Source of the DNA: Lingula anatina
Taxonomy: Eukaryota; Brachiopoda; Lingulata; Lingulida; Lingulidae
DNA length: 64,000 nucleotides
Assembly (NCBI RefSeq): GCF_001039355.2
Contig: NW_019775893.1
Location: forward strand, 62,001-126,000
Reading direction: 5' to 3'
Shown here piece after piece: positions 1-11,312 of the stretch. Below the pieces are notes generated by a model. It searched no databases. It saw nothing but the letters and a program-made list of their open reading frames with translations, and was not told the origin of the DNA. How positions within the stretch are numbered: the stretch's first letter is position 1; the number at the start of each line of letters is the position of its first letter. A program made the position numbers and the translations under genes.

Positions 1-268
1 TTTTTGCTTTTTTCAGCATATTTTATCTGCCGTAATACAGATATCATGAAAACTGTCATATTTTGCTTTAAAACTTGACTAATTTAAAGGACATAATTTA
101 CAGATCAAGTTCAAAAATAAGCTTGATCGGTTAAGTTTTGATGATGTTATGCCTTTTTTTATATAAGTGGTTTTTCCTTGGATTCAGTTCTTAGGCATGT
201 TAAACAGTCTCATTGTCGAACTGATTAGATACGTGTTCTTTTGACATTTTCTGCATCTTACCAATATT
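1..268. repeat. 268-bp exact direct duplication, copy 1
   Basis: Bases 1-268 are identical, as far as I can align by eye, to bases 712-979. Copy 1 stops exactly at the single ambiguous base (269), after which the sequence diverges into a run of G. An exact repeat ending at an N suggests an assembly join that failed to merge overlapping ends rather than a biological repeat. No coding potential is visible. Confidence 0.93.
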
Positions 269-269
269 N
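269..269. other. Ambiguous base (N), probable assembly join
   Basis: This is the only N in the window. It is followed by a G run and sits at the exact edge of the 268-bp duplication, so it probably marks a gap closure or scaffold junction. Confidence 0.8.
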
Positions 270-711
270 GGGGGGCACTTTAACTGGAATAAAAGAAATT
301 ATAACCATTTTGTGTCTTTCAACACTGTTCTGAAAATAAGATAAAGAAAGTACCAGTACAGTATTAGTTTCCAAGTCCAGGTAACTTAGTGTCCCACAAG
401 AGTGCTGTAATTATACTGTTTATCCAACCGGTTTGGTGAAAGTTTATCATCGAAAAATTCAAATATGATAACTGAAGTCACATGATACAAGTATAACAGA
501 ACCCTTCCTACAACTTTTTATGTACAGTCACAGATGTGTCTGAACACGAAGCCATCACCTGTATCTGTCATCGCCTTCACTGTGCACTTTTTAGTAATAA
601 CACATTAAGTGGAAAGCCATTTTACTTTTTAGCTTCAAACTTTGCGAACAGATGTATATTTATAAAACACGGCTCGAGTTAAAAAATCGGCATGATCAAA
701 AGTAATGCTGT

Positions 712-979
712 TTTTTGCTTTTTTCAGCATATTTTATCTGCCGTAATACAGATATCATGAAAACTGTCATATTTTGCTTTAAAACTTGACTAATTTAAAG
801 GACATAATTTACAGATCAAGTTCAAAAATAAGCTTGATCGGTTAAGTTTTGATGATGTTATGCCTTTTTTTATATAAGTGGTTTTTCCTTGGATTCAGTT
901 CTTAGGCATGTTAAACAGTCTCATTGTCGAACTGATTAGATACGTGTTCTTTTGACATTTTCTGCATCTTACCAATATT
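712..979. repeat. 268-bp exact direct duplication, copy 2
   Basis: Second copy of bases 1-268, same orientation, offset 711. The sequence continues uninterrupted past 979, so this copy is probably the true genomic context. Confidence 0.93.
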
Positions 980-980
980 G

Positions 981-1424
981 TTAGTTGTATTGTTTAATAA
1001 AGTGTTTAAAATAGAAGTAAACATGTATCATTGCAGTTTGTCAGATTCAATCATTCACTACGTTCAGAATCTCAGAATGGAGCTGCCTTGTTTTTCCAAT
1101 TTATGCATTTCTTGTGAAAATTTCATTTTTCTCGAGCTCATTCTGGCATTTTCAAAATGTGAACTCTCATGGGCCTGAAGCCTTATGCTTGTTACACATT
1201 TTACTTACATTGGTATTACTTGTTGTGCATAACTAAAATTTGATGTTGACTTTGCAGTTTAGCATAATATATTATTACTTCAAAATTGCCAGTAACCTAT
1301 TTTGTGCATTATTATTTTCTGCTTTTTGGTCGTACATTTGACAGCTTTGCTGCCTTGTTTTGCAATATACCTCACTCCAAATTTCAGATTCCATACAAGA
1401 GCAAATCGCAAAGGTCCCAGCAGG
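981..1424. other. No recognisable gene
   Basis: AT-rich sequence. Only short chance reading frames; no repeat or motif that I can name. Confidence 0.5.
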
Positions 1425-1504
1425 CAAACGACATTGATTCTACGTTGATTCAACGTTGATCCACCAAAATTAACGTTGATTCAACGGTGAATCAATGTCG
1501 TTTG
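1425..1504. mobile_element. 80-bp MITE-like hairpin element
   Basis: The ends form a perfect 16-bp inverted repeat: CAAACGACATTGATTC at 1425-1440 and its reverse complement at 1489-1504. The interior repeats ACGTTGATTCAACGTTGAT-like words. It is preceded by CCCAGCAGG. Short CAGCA-led elements with AACGTTGAT interiors are widespread in animal genomes. It resembles the element at 25330-25433 in layout. No transposase is encoded, so this would be a non-autonomous element. Confidence 0.75.
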
Positions 1505-1869
1505 TCGGTACAGTACTACACCGGCGCCAACAACTCTATCATTTCCGAGGGAGATGCTGAAGAAAGAGACGAAGGCTGCTCTTATACTGTTACTGAGACT
1601 GAAATGGATTCTGAGACTAAGGGCAGGACTATGAATTACAGAGAGAAAAGCTTGTTCGCTTGTATAAGAAAACTGGAAAGCGTTCTCATTAATAAACGGA
1701 TCATATATTAACTTGAGAATACGAACATTGTAGTGGATAAACCAAACGGATTCCGGTGAATCCGATCACATAGATGTGTTTATTTTTATTAAAATAGTCT
1801 CATAAAAATAGCGACAGACTTTTTAGCTTTTAAAGACCTAGAAACCCTTTGATTTCATTGACGGAGATT

Positions 1870-2445
1870 TAAAGTGGCACCTATATTCTCCTAATCCATC
1901 AACGCCTTGGCGCTGGAAATGAGCCTAGGAGTGAAACTGGTTGACCAAAATCTGTCTCTGTTATTGATTGCAGATTATATTACCCTAATGTCACACTCAG
2001 AGGGACAGTTACAAGGCATGTTAGACTTTCATCTGTGGTGCAAACGGCAGGGTGTTCTTATCAACTCAGACAAGTCAAAGTAGGCTATACGCACCTCGGG
2101 AAAACCTGAGCTTAAGAATATGATTTTATATCACAATGGGAGAGAATAAACTAGAAATGGTGAACCAGTGTGAATAATTGAGCGTTTAGTCTCACTACAC
2201 CGGCTACTTGGCGTTACACGCAAAACCATTTAACAAAAAGCAGTGGACTTGCGCTTGGAAAAAGTATATCTAAGACTCACTCATATAAAACGCTAGTACT
2301 TGGATTATCAGCGTTGTATCCGTTCTGGACTATGTTTCGGGAGTCTGTGGATTCTCATAGTGAAAGCGCTCAAAATGAAGCGATTTCTTACTGACGAATC
2401 CACGGGACCCGGACTGGCTACCATGTCAACACTGTAGATGGTTAA
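1870..2445 (+). pseudogene. Non-LTR retrotransposon (LINE) reverse-transcriptase remnant
   Basis: Translation in shifting + frames gives a recognisable LINE reverse-transcriptase palm and thumb. Around 1975-2085 the text reads ADYITLMSHSEGQLQGMLDF then HLWCKRQGVLINSDKSK, where ADYI stands for the canonical YADD catalytic motif and LINSDKSK for the thumb signature. At about 2300-2350 VLDYVSGVCGFS matches the usual post-RT segment (VLDYGSxVWG in the family). Several stops and frameshifts are present and the catalytic aspartates are altered, so this copy is dead. The parent protein would copy element RNA into DNA at the target site. Clade is uncertain; CR1- or jockey-like is plausible. Neither a 5' end nor a poly(A) tail is visible, so limits are approximate. 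Confidence 0.78.
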
Positions 2446-2825
2446 ACACGGTGCAAAACTGGAAGAGAGTTGTTCGTTGAGCAAACTCGTGTCACAAAAC
2501 GTGTGATAGATTACCAGCGTTGCGTAAAAATTGGTGCGAGCTTTCGAAAAAAAGAAAATGTGATGATTATTATTTATTTCATTGATAGTTAATCTGTTAT
2601 TACTATTGTCATTGTTATTTTCTATTTTATTATACATTTTGGCCCTGCGAAAACATGCTATCTTATTAACAAATTGTTCCATAATAGGGCCGGGGGTATA
2701 CCCGTATCACCATAATAAAACAGTATTCTATTCTAGTTGTGCTTTTTCTTTGTATACAGTTATTTGAACAGCGAATATAATAAACCAGTAAGCAGAAAAA
2801 AACGTTACATTTACATGTACAAACC
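2446..2825. other. No recognisable gene
   Basis: Sequence downstream of the LINE remnant. Only short frames; it may be decayed element sequence. Confidence 0.4.
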
Positions 2826-2942
2826 TTTCGGCTTCACAAATCTATAGTAAACAATATATAGTAGTTTCGGCTCCACAAATCAATAGTAAACAATATATAT
2901 AGTAGTTTCGGATCCACAAATCTATAGTAAACAATATATAGT
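2826..2942. repeat. Three tandem copies of a 39-41 bp unit
   Basis: Units start at 2826, 2865 and 2906, each beginning TTTCGG, continuing YTCCACAAATCTATAG-like and ending in AACAATATATAGTA. Unit 2 carries an extra TA, giving 41 bp. Unit identity is about 90 percent or more, so this is a minisatellite. Confidence 0.88.
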
Positions 2943-5893
2943 AATTGAGCAATATACGTCTGAATGTTTAAACTGCCTTGTACTGGTAATGATAATGATA
3001 ATAACCTCATTCATTTGGAATTGAGATATGACCTAATGGGATTCGCCGCGAGATGTAACTTTTTAGTTTGGAAAAATGTCGCATCTTGTCTTCTCTAACA
3101 CATTCGATTGATTTTTATTGGGTTCATTCATTCTACCAGCGAAATCTGACTGCTGCCACTGGTCACTTGATATAATTTTTGATGGCTGATGAAACGTGAT
3201 TGTTTTGCCGTTATAATTTTAGTTAACCCGAATTGCCTTCTCGGGATCGGAATCCATAATAGTGCCCTATCACATAACAAAGACCAATGCCCAAATCGAG
3301 GCCTCTGTACGGAGGGTGGTCAACTATGCATTATTATGTAAACCAGGTGAGCACGTCACTTTGCTGAGAGGTATTCAGATAGGACCAAGGTCAGTTGGAA
3401 AAGAAGGGAGTCTCACTGCTACAATTTCCACATGTAGACCGTAATTCTGCCACTGAAACTGCAGTAATCTGTTGTAAGTACCGTAGAGATAATATAAGAT
3501 TGCACTTCTGATTATGTGTGGATGACATTTTCCCAAAACGGTACATTTTCTATTGAAGTCGTATTGACCATGGGGACATGTAAATGACGTGTAAGTCATT
3601 TTCTCCTAGAAGTCCAAAATGAGCTTGAAGTAAAATAGCTTATTTTCTGTTATTATTTTCTAGAGGGAACTCACTTGTCAATAAAGAAGCAAGAAGATTA
3701 TTCCAGTTGTCCACAAGCATGTTATTCCATCTTGAACAAAGCAAGACGACAAGGCAGGTGACTGTATACGTACATGTAGCTCTTTATTGGGTGCCCTTTT
3801 ATTCCTAACCATAGCTTTTTTTTCAAAGAATCAAGTGTCTCCTATTTTTTAGAATAAACTAAAAAAGTAATCATATTACTGTAAATTAAGTTCGTGGTTG
3901 CATAGAATGTGTTGCGTTTATATATTTTTTATATTATATGATTTTTATATTTCGTCATGAATTCCGAAATGGATCGCTATAATAGTTATATTCTTCTTTA
4001 TAGAACATTTAGATACTGTGAATGTGAATGTAAATTTTGTTTAATTTATTTCATTTTCATTTAATTCCAGTGACTTTGAACTACCGTTTATGAAAATGGA
4101 TTGGCCCCCAACAAAGATATCCACTTCGTGTTCGACAGCGCCCGTACCCATGTCAAGATTGTCTCGCTTGCCGAAGTTTGTCTTATAGTTAATTTGCAGG
4201 GTTGACATTTGATTTGGTTTGAAATGTAATGTTTGTATTGTGTTGTAATATTCTGCACCAGAACGTGCATCAAATGAAGTGCAGCGTGTAACGAGCGCTT
4301 TAATCATGAAACTTTTGATATAAATGGACTAAATCCAAGCGTCGGCCCTGCACATCACTAGTTAATTACTTGAGATATGTTAATAAGTTGAAGCACAGCT
4401 CTCTGTTCACACACGATGTATTTATTGTAATTAGTTTATATTTTTTGTATATACCCACCAGTTCTCGAACCTGAAACGACAGAAATAACGTTACTGAAAT
4501 CCCTTTCGTGCTTAAGTGATGCATAAAAACGAAAAATGATAAACTGCATTGTAGAATTATCACTTTAGGTGATGTCCAGGTAGAACACTATGCTGACACG
4601 ACTGGTTTTCTGTTTGACTGTAAAATATGTGTGGACAAATATGTAATAAGACAATTTGTTATGCTCTGGAAAATGCATGTTTATTCATATCAAATTGGAT
4701 ACAAATATTTATTTTAATGAAGTTTACTTTTGAAAAGGAAAAAATGTCGCACATCCATTACGTAAAATGCATATAGGATTCTTTTATTGTGGGTACATTT
4801 GAAGAAGTGAACAAGAAGTAAATATGCAATAAACTTTTAATACAAATTATTACACGTAAAAAATAACAGCAGTATGAAATTGTAAAATGTGCTCAAGTAA
4901 TTGCAGAAATGTCCACACGTATTGAAACGGATTTTTATCAAATTGTGAATATGCGGTTATGACGCATGCTAAGAAAGAATGGTTTCCGGTGTTTTGATAT
5001 AGTTTGTCTGATCAGTGATACATGCATAGTTTTATGTTTTATTGCTGGGAGGGGGGTAGAAATGTTTGTGTTTTCAGAAAATCAAACCAGGGATTGGGCC
5101 AGTTTTTTTTTAATTAATGTTTTTGTTATTTCAGAAGGGAAATTGACCTTTCGCCTGCAAAACAAAGAGGAAATGTTTGATGTACACAAAAAAATGGATT
5201 GTAGAAAAATTTTCCTTTTGGCATCTTTTGTCAATTAAGATGTATATGTAAGATTTGCATTTATTGCATCCTTATGCAACTCAAAATTTTGAGAAATTCT
5301 TATCAAATTCGTATCAATAACTAGTCACGTGTTTCTTTTTGTTTTCTTGTACCCGGTACTTTTTAAATTCTATTTTTTGGTCGGGATCAAGGGGTGATTG
5401 CGAAAAAAAAAAGGAAGATTAGATGCCAGTCCTGCACGTGGGTTATTGTTGTTGAATGTTTCTTGATCACCGAACACCGGAGACCGTTGAATTCACAACC
5501 ATTTTCTGAGTAAATGTGCTTAGTTATTTTAAGTAAACTGTTTTACCATAACCTTTTCAATTTTCTTTACATATTATTATTAAAAATTACTATGACTGGG
5601 ATAAGGTTGTAAACTGACCATGTCTTCATGCTGTTCTTGATTCGCACGACGCATAAATTTAAGTGTTCACTCAAAATTGTGCCACCTAAATCCTATTTTA
5701 AGATTTAAAGAGGGGAAAATGACGCAAAATATGAGGCACATATTCATTTATCTATGAGAAATGCATTCATCAAATTACAGAACTGAATAACGTTTGGCTG
5801 CTGTTTGGTGTTGTGTGCAATCATCAGCATGGCGACAGAGAGTAAGGTGTGGTGTCATGAGTGTGAACCCCTGTGGAGGGGATAACGTTTACA
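2943..5893. other. About 3 kb without a recognisable gene
   Basis: AT-rich DNA. Short open frames near 3262-3444 (+), 4041-4307 (-) and 4966-5238 (+) have no family resemblance I recognise and no supporting splice-site pattern. Confidence 0.45.
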
Positions 5894-6059
5894 GGCCTGT
5901 AGCCAGCAATTTCAAAGGGGGAGGGGAGTCTTTTTCTGAAAAAGTGGACCTTTTACCATAAAATCCTCATGTACCTAGATTAAATTTTACCCAGATTGGA
6001 ACTTTTCCCAGCAAAAAGTTTTTTTGAACCCCCCCCCCAAACCCCCCTGGCTACGGGCC
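5894..6059. mobile_element. MITE with GGCCCGTAGCCAG-type terminal inverted repeats
   Basis: The left end GGCCTGTAGCCAG (5894-5906) is the inverted counterpart of CTGGCTACGGGCC (6047-6059). The interior includes AGTGGACCTTTTACCAT and a C run near the right end. A second copy lies at 9447-9620 in the opposite orientation, and a decayed fragment at 52750-52812. No protein is encoded. Confidence 0.88.
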
Positions 6060-6489
6060 CGGCTTACATGAGATCCTATGCATTTTGAATTTTGGATGTC
6101 GTTACTAAGCTTGAATTTGGATAAAAATGTCCCTCGGTGAAATTTTCGATCAGTCATAAGACAAATACACCAATTTCAACTTTGAATGGTAGTTGTAAAA
6201 TATATCACGTCCAATCTTCAACCAAAATGATTTATCTTGAGCGACAATTTTCAAAATGCATAGAACATCCGACACATTTAGTCATGGATAGTTGTATTTA
6301 AGCTTGATTTACACCTCGAAATGCGAAGTCGTTCTGAAAATTACTTTTTATGTAGAGCCAAAACGTAATGTTCGGTTTTTGCATACATCTGTATGGTGCA
6401 ATTGCTTGTATTTGTTATAATAAACGTTGTAATAGTAGTTTCAAAATGTGCAAAATGTCTGTTGTTTACTCCTAACTTTCTTTTCTTCA

Positions 6490-6575
6490 GCTCGACTCGA
6501 ACCTACGGCCTTCAGTTTCCTGGCCTTCTTCTGTCTCTTGTTCTGTCACCTTACCTGTTGAGCCACTTTCTCAAC
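6490..6575 (-). mobile_element. tRNA-derived SINE-like head 1
   Basis: Read on the minus strand, an A-box-like word TGGCTCAACAGGTAAGG (from about 6565) is followed about 50 bases later by a B-box-like GGTTCGAGTCG (to about 6492). These resemble RNA polymerase III internal promoters. I cannot fold a full cloverleaf, so a SINE head is more likely than a working tRNA. Confidence 0.5.
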
Positions 6576-6669
6576 TTGTTCGTCTGTGCAACTGCATGAT
6601 CCCCTTGTAGTAGTTTAAATTGTTTATTTGGAAATATTTTTGCAAAAGGTAATTTGCTGGGACCTAGAA

Positions 6670-6735
6670 GAGCCAGGAATCGAAATGGCGACCTTCTGTT
6701 TCTGAGGCAAGCGCGTTACCTACTCCTCTAAGTGT
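6670..6735 (-). mobile_element. tRNA-derived SINE-like head 2
   Basis: On the minus strand GGAGTAGGTAACGCGCTTGCC (A-box region) precedes CGATTCCTGGC (B-box region) at tRNA-like spacing. The word CCAGGAATCGAA is shared with the head at 6818-6870, so the two are related or paralogous. Confidence 0.55.
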
Positions 6736-6817
6736 TCCCACCCACCCTCCCCGGGTAGACTTTCTTCTTATAGTAACCAAAGGAAAATTTTAATAGCACC
6801 CCTGTTATTCCAAAGTG

Positions 6818-6870
6818 CCCGAGCCAGGAATCGAACCCCAACCCCAGGCTACCACTGAGCCTAGTGGCCG
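6818..6870 (-). mobile_element. tRNA-derived SINE-like head 3
   Basis: On the minus strand GGCTCAGTGGTAGCC (A box) is followed by GGGGTTCGATTCCTGG (B box, complement at 6823-6838). It is the best pol III promoter match in the window. The acceptor stem does not close convincingly. Confidence 0.6.
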
Positions 6871-6899
6871 TCAGTAAAAACATTAACACATTTTGTATA

Positions 6900-7184
6900 T
6901 TCAATAAGTGTTTTATTAAGAGCAAAACAAATTGCTATTTATTCAATTATTTGTAAGACATAAATCTGTAAAACATTATTGTCTTAAGTATTTTATTACT
7001 ACAAGTTTAAAAGGGTTCGAGTATCTGAAAGAATATAATTGATGTCTGTATTTAAACTCACTTAAAGGTGTAACAAATATAACATTTTTATCTATACGAT
7101 TTGACAAATAAACTATCTACCGCACTAATTGTCTTATGTTTGATTTTTATCACACAAACAAAATATTTCAACTGAAAAAAACAA
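6900..7184. other. No recognisable gene
   Basis: AT-rich spacer between the SINE-like cluster and the next MITE. Confidence 0.4.
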
Positions 7185-7315
7185 TGGTGGATCTAGTCTC
7201 CGCCCTCCCCCGAGGAGAGAGACCCATTCTGGACTCACATGATCAAGTCCTCCAAATACTCCATCTCGCCCCAAAGGTCAACCTCTGATCCCATTAAAAT
7301 ATCCTTGATCCACCA
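7185..7315. mobile_element. MITE with TGGTGGATC terminal inverted repeats
   Basis: The left end TGGTGGATCTAG is inverted relative to the right end CTTGATCCACCA, with one mismatch. The interior is C-rich and unlike its AT-rich surroundings. The ends resemble the GGGGCGGATCCAG termini of hAT-like MITEs also seen at 13696 and 47158. Confidence 0.72.
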
Positions 7316-9446
7316 GTGTATTTCTCTACATAACAAAAAAAATTATGAGATTTTTATAAAATGCTCTGTTTAAAATTGAACGCTTTTTTAAGTCGGACAC
7401 GTAGCGTCGAGAAGAAAAAAAGAACACACTTTCGTTATGTTTGGCAAAAAAACGTGTCAAAAGTCCTGTATAAAAACATACAGCGTTTATGCAGCTATTG
7501 ACAAAATGGAAAGAATAATTAGCAATAGATTACACACGGAAAATGAAATTTAAAAAAATCCCTTACAAAAGCTATATAGAAAACAAATAACATGTTCACC
7601 TATGAAATCTGGATTAAAATCCAAGGGAGAGATCTCGATGTTTCTAACATTTCCTACATCCATTTCCATTGTAAGAACTACATTCAGAGATAAATACTAA
7701 AACAAGAAAGAAGTTTCTTTTCCATCCTATTACATGTATCAAATCAGCTTTTCAAGAAGGGAATTTTCGCAAATGGAAATTGAAATTCGTTAATTCTACA
7801 TACTCCACTAGTAAAACAAAATAATCGAACTTGATTCGCAAAATTACATCTCTTACTCAACAAGACAGCAAATATTCAATTTTTAAGAGACGATATGCCT
7901 TTTTTTCCTCATCTGAATATCAAGAGAAAGACATGCAATGAGCGTCAGTCGTTACAATCTAGATTTCAGTCCATTTGAAGGATGAGACTGAAGAATGTAG
8001 TCACGCCGGTAAAAACAGAAATTAAGAATTCGACACCGTAGAACTTATCAACGTTTTTGATAATGGGTCCTTTTGGTGATTTAGGTGAATTTGTTTATTC
8101 ATATCACAGAAAAATATTTGGCTTTAAACCGACATAAAATTGATTTTTTTTTTTTGCGCTCTTAATTCGCAATCTAAACTAGGAAGTCGCGACTTGCTGT
8201 CTTGCTGAAGAATACAGCCAATACTTAGTACCATTTCACAAATGTCAAGGCGACAAACATATGACTACGATAGTACAGAACATATTTCAATGCATGGGGG
8301 CGGATTATCGAAATAAAGTAAATAGTTTTGTAACTTATGACCATGCATTCTGATATATGATCACGTTAAAAAAATACTACATTTAATTCGCAAGAGACTT
8401 CAAATTCGAGATGTTATATGATATAAAACACGCAAAAGACACCTTTAGACAGAGCCTTTTCAAATCTGTTCCAAACAGCATTTCGGGCTATCATTTCTCC
8501 CCTATGTCTTGAAGGGTTCATCTTATAATCAATACAACTTCAATTTAGCTCACACATTTAAATGAAGTGAAATATTAAATCTTGATTTATGAAATGTTGC
8601 CAACATTCAAAATGGAAATATATTACTATACCCCCTTAATAATTGAATTATGCTCTTTACTACGGAAATGGACGTTTGTTACTATATAATATCCTTTAAT
8701 TCCACTGATAACTGCTCACTAAATATCAACATGTCAATAGCCTTATTCTCACAAGTAATTTTACAGCATTTTCCCCTCTTTGGCCATTTCTCAGGGTAAA
8801 TTTCGACTGCCACTACTATTTCTACCGATGAAGCTCAAAATATTGAACATGAAGTGCAACTGCATTTTTCTGTTTCATGAGACGTGATGAGATGAAGTGA
8901 AGGAGAAAATAAATGGTACCGTACGTGGGGAAAATGTTGGGAAATGGTCAAAACCACTTTTAAGCAAAAGTATTTTCTTCTCAAAAATAGATCACAATTT
9001 ACTTATCGCCAAATATCTAACATTGATTTCTTAAGACTTTACGTTGATTTGACTAAAATTACGATATTCGTATACTTAATATCTAGGTCGCCTTCGCTCC
9101 ACTTCCTGATCACTCAGCACTGAGGAAGTGACGTCTCCTTCCTGGCTGTCCATCCCATTACATTCATGGTAGGGGAGGTAGCAGGCTGAAGTGGCCGCCT
9201 TTCCCATTCAGCTCTTAACAATATTTTACGGATGAAACTTCGTTTGAAATATACAACATTAAAAATACAAAGGACGAATTTTTGGTCAGCATATTTCAAA
9301 TTTTGCCAGAAGAAAACTGACCTCAGATCGTTATCCACCCCAAATTGAAACGACATTAGGTCAATGGCTGTCTTGATATGACGCAATATGGCACACTCAT
9401 TTTAATATCTGAGCAGTTTTTGTTATGTTTTGACCAACTAGACTCA
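7316..9446. other. About 2.1 kb without a recognisable gene
   Basis: AT-rich sequence with only short frames. A C/G-richer patch at 9090-9210 can form small hairpins (CACTTCCT with AGGAAGTG) but gives no recognisable product. Confidence 0.45.
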
Positions 9447-9620
9447 GGCCCGTAGCCAGGGAGGATCAGGGAGGGGGGGGGGTTCTAATGACCTCCCCCT
9501 ATTTGCCTGGAAAAAGGCCCCCTCTGGATAAAATTTTATTTAGGTGCATGATGGTTTCATGTTAAAAGGTCCACTTTTTCAGAGAAAGAACCCTACTTTT
9601 GAAATTGCTGGTCACGGGCC
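9447..9620. mobile_element. MITE of the GGCCCGTAGCCAG family, copy 2
   Basis: Starts GGCCCGTAGCCAGG (9447) and ends CTGGTCACGGGCC (9608-9620). Internal words such as AAGGTCCACTTTTTCAGA are the reverse complement of words in the 5894-6059 copy, so the two copies are oppositely oriented. A long G run lies near the left end. Confidence 0.85.
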
Positions 9621-9737
9621 TGTAGACCGTGCTGTTCAGCCAATCTGGAGAAAAATACAAAATGCTGCAGCTTGGCAGCTGGTTTTAGATTTACAATTTT
9701 AGGGACATGGGATGGACAGCGGATTACAATGATTAAA

Positions 9738-9831
9738 TGTTTTTAATTGCACAATAAAATAAAATTTGAGACATTTGAATGTAATTCTCTCATACAATGT
9801 ATATCTTCACATTCTCTCATGAATACATGCG
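9738..9831. repeat. Dispersed direct repeat, copy 1
   Basis: Shares ATTGCACAATAAAAT, then TCTCATACAATGTATATCTT, then TCTCTCATGAATACATGCG with 10609-10695, separated by about 870 bp. Copy 2 lacks a few bases in the middle. Possibly LINE 3' untranslated sequence, since copy 2 abuts a LINE-like C-terminus. Confidence 0.82.
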
Positions 9832-10608
9832 TCTTTGGCCGTGTGTGAGTGTGTGAGCGCGCGTGCTCGTTCTCTGTTGTAAGCAAATGTAGGCCTACCA
9901 AGATTTACATCCGATTGGGGATTTGTCATTAATAAAGTAGTAGACATATATAAGAATGACATAAAAGCTACAGGTTATCTACATACTATTAATGCTGTTC
10001 ACGATCAGCTATGACCGATTACTGAAGATAAAAAAAACACATAATCGATGAAAGGTGCGAAACATTATAAAGGCCTACATTTGGCAAAACAGCATTTTTT
10101 TCTCATTTCTCTTAGTTGAAATATTATCTTGATATAATGCTTATTTCAGTATATTAAGGCTATCGCCCTGACTACAAAGTTCTAACTACATGTATGTATC
10201 AATTGTAGTAACGGTCATTTATAATGATAAAAATAATAATAACAACAACAACATCAACAAACGGATCGGAGAATTCATCCTTGTATGTGTTCGGCTCTTA
10301 ATTTGAAAGCTGAGAACACATATTTCATCAGACCTATCAATAATTCAACATTCAGTCCGCATAAACTTATCGAGGTCTGGCTGACAAGCATATCTGTTTT
10401 GAAAATACTTTTTCTATTAGATTTTTGTAAAATTCATACTTTACTATAAAGTGCTTTTCAGTTTCTACTCTATGTTCGCATACAGCACATAGAATAATCT
10501 TCATATGGATATACATGTATAGATCTTGATAGTACCGCAATATTAATGCTTATCTTGATATATAGAATCAAAGATGACAGATGGACAATAAGGCTGACCG
10601 GACTGAAT
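9832..10608. other. No recognisable gene
   Basis: Begins with a TG-rich microsatellite-like patch (9835-9870). AACAACAAC-type repeats occur near 10240-10260. The rest is unremarkable. Confidence 0.45.
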
Positions 10609-10695
10609 ATTTTTAATTGCACAATAAAATTAAATTTGATGAATGCGATTCTCTCATACAATGTATATCTTCATATTCTCTCATGAATACATGCG
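10609..10695. repeat. Dispersed direct repeat, copy 2
   Basis: Partner of 9738-9831, same orientation, followed directly by the LINE C-terminal fragment. Confidence 0.82.
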
Positions 10696-10696
10696 A

Positions 10697-10905
10697 CCAA
10701 GATATGGACATAGGCAACAAGAGAAGCCTCGTAAGAGATGGAGGGATGAATTAGACGAGTACTGGGGAAATAAAACTGGATTGTAAAGTGCCAGACAGAA
10801 TAAAACCAAACTGGAGTGTTAAGTGCAAGGCAGAATACGCTGGAAGAAGCAGGCTGAGGCTTTTTTCCAACACTGGAACAATTTAAGCTCTGAACGCTGA
10901 CGATG
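10697..10905 (+). pseudogene. LINE C-terminal tail remnant
   Basis: The + frame reads EKPRKRWRDELDEYWGNK, then in a shifted frame RIRWKKQAEAFFQHWNN. This matches the closing signature of many LINE ORF2 proteins (GRPxxRWxDDL ... W ... A ... F ... W). A stop cluster and a GAT-rich run (10898-10910) follow, as is common for LINE 3' ends. Frameshifts and missing upstream reverse-transcriptase sequence show a 5'-truncated, dead copy. Confidence 0.68.
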
Positions 10906-11231
10906 ATGATATAAACGCAATAAAAATAAGGTTTACAAAGAACAAACGTCCTTTTCCATTGCATCATTCACCAACCCACGGCCTGTATCTAGGGTGACCA
11001 AGCTTTAATCCACAAGTCTTCAAAATAAATAATATAATAATATAAAATAAAATAAAATAAAATGAAAAGCAAATCACCAAAAAAACGCCTTAAACCATTT
11101 ATTCTAACATATGGACTATTGAAACGAAACTCCCTACTGGGTTACACTACGCATAGGCATACAGTTGGTGTCGGGCAGGGGTCTGAGAGGGGAATCCCAC
11201 CCCTCAACTATATGTATTTTAACTACGTAAA

Positions 11232-11312
11232 GGCGCTCTGGTTAAGAGGTCCTGTCCGCCTCGTTAATTCTATGTTGCAATAGAATATTGCGTCTCTTTT
11301 CGAGTCCCTAGT
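11232..11312 (+). mobile_element. tRNA-derived SINE-like head, plus strand
   Basis: CTCTGGTTAAGAGGTCC resembles an A box and TTTTCGAGTCCCTAGTC (about 11297-11313) a B box, at roughly tRNA spacing. A simple AAAAT run ending at 11062 lies upstream. No cloverleaf can be closed confidently. Confidence 0.45.

Noticed and set aside
1487-1711. 74-codon open frame
   Set aside because: It begins inside the MITE-like hairpin and matches no family; probably chance.
3262-3444. 60-codon frame and overlapping minus-strand frame at 3375-3599
   Set aside because: No homology or paired splice signals convincing enough to call an exon.
6818-6870. A functional tRNA gene
   Set aside because: A- and B-box-like words are present but the acceptor and anticodon stems do not close, so it is called SINE-like.
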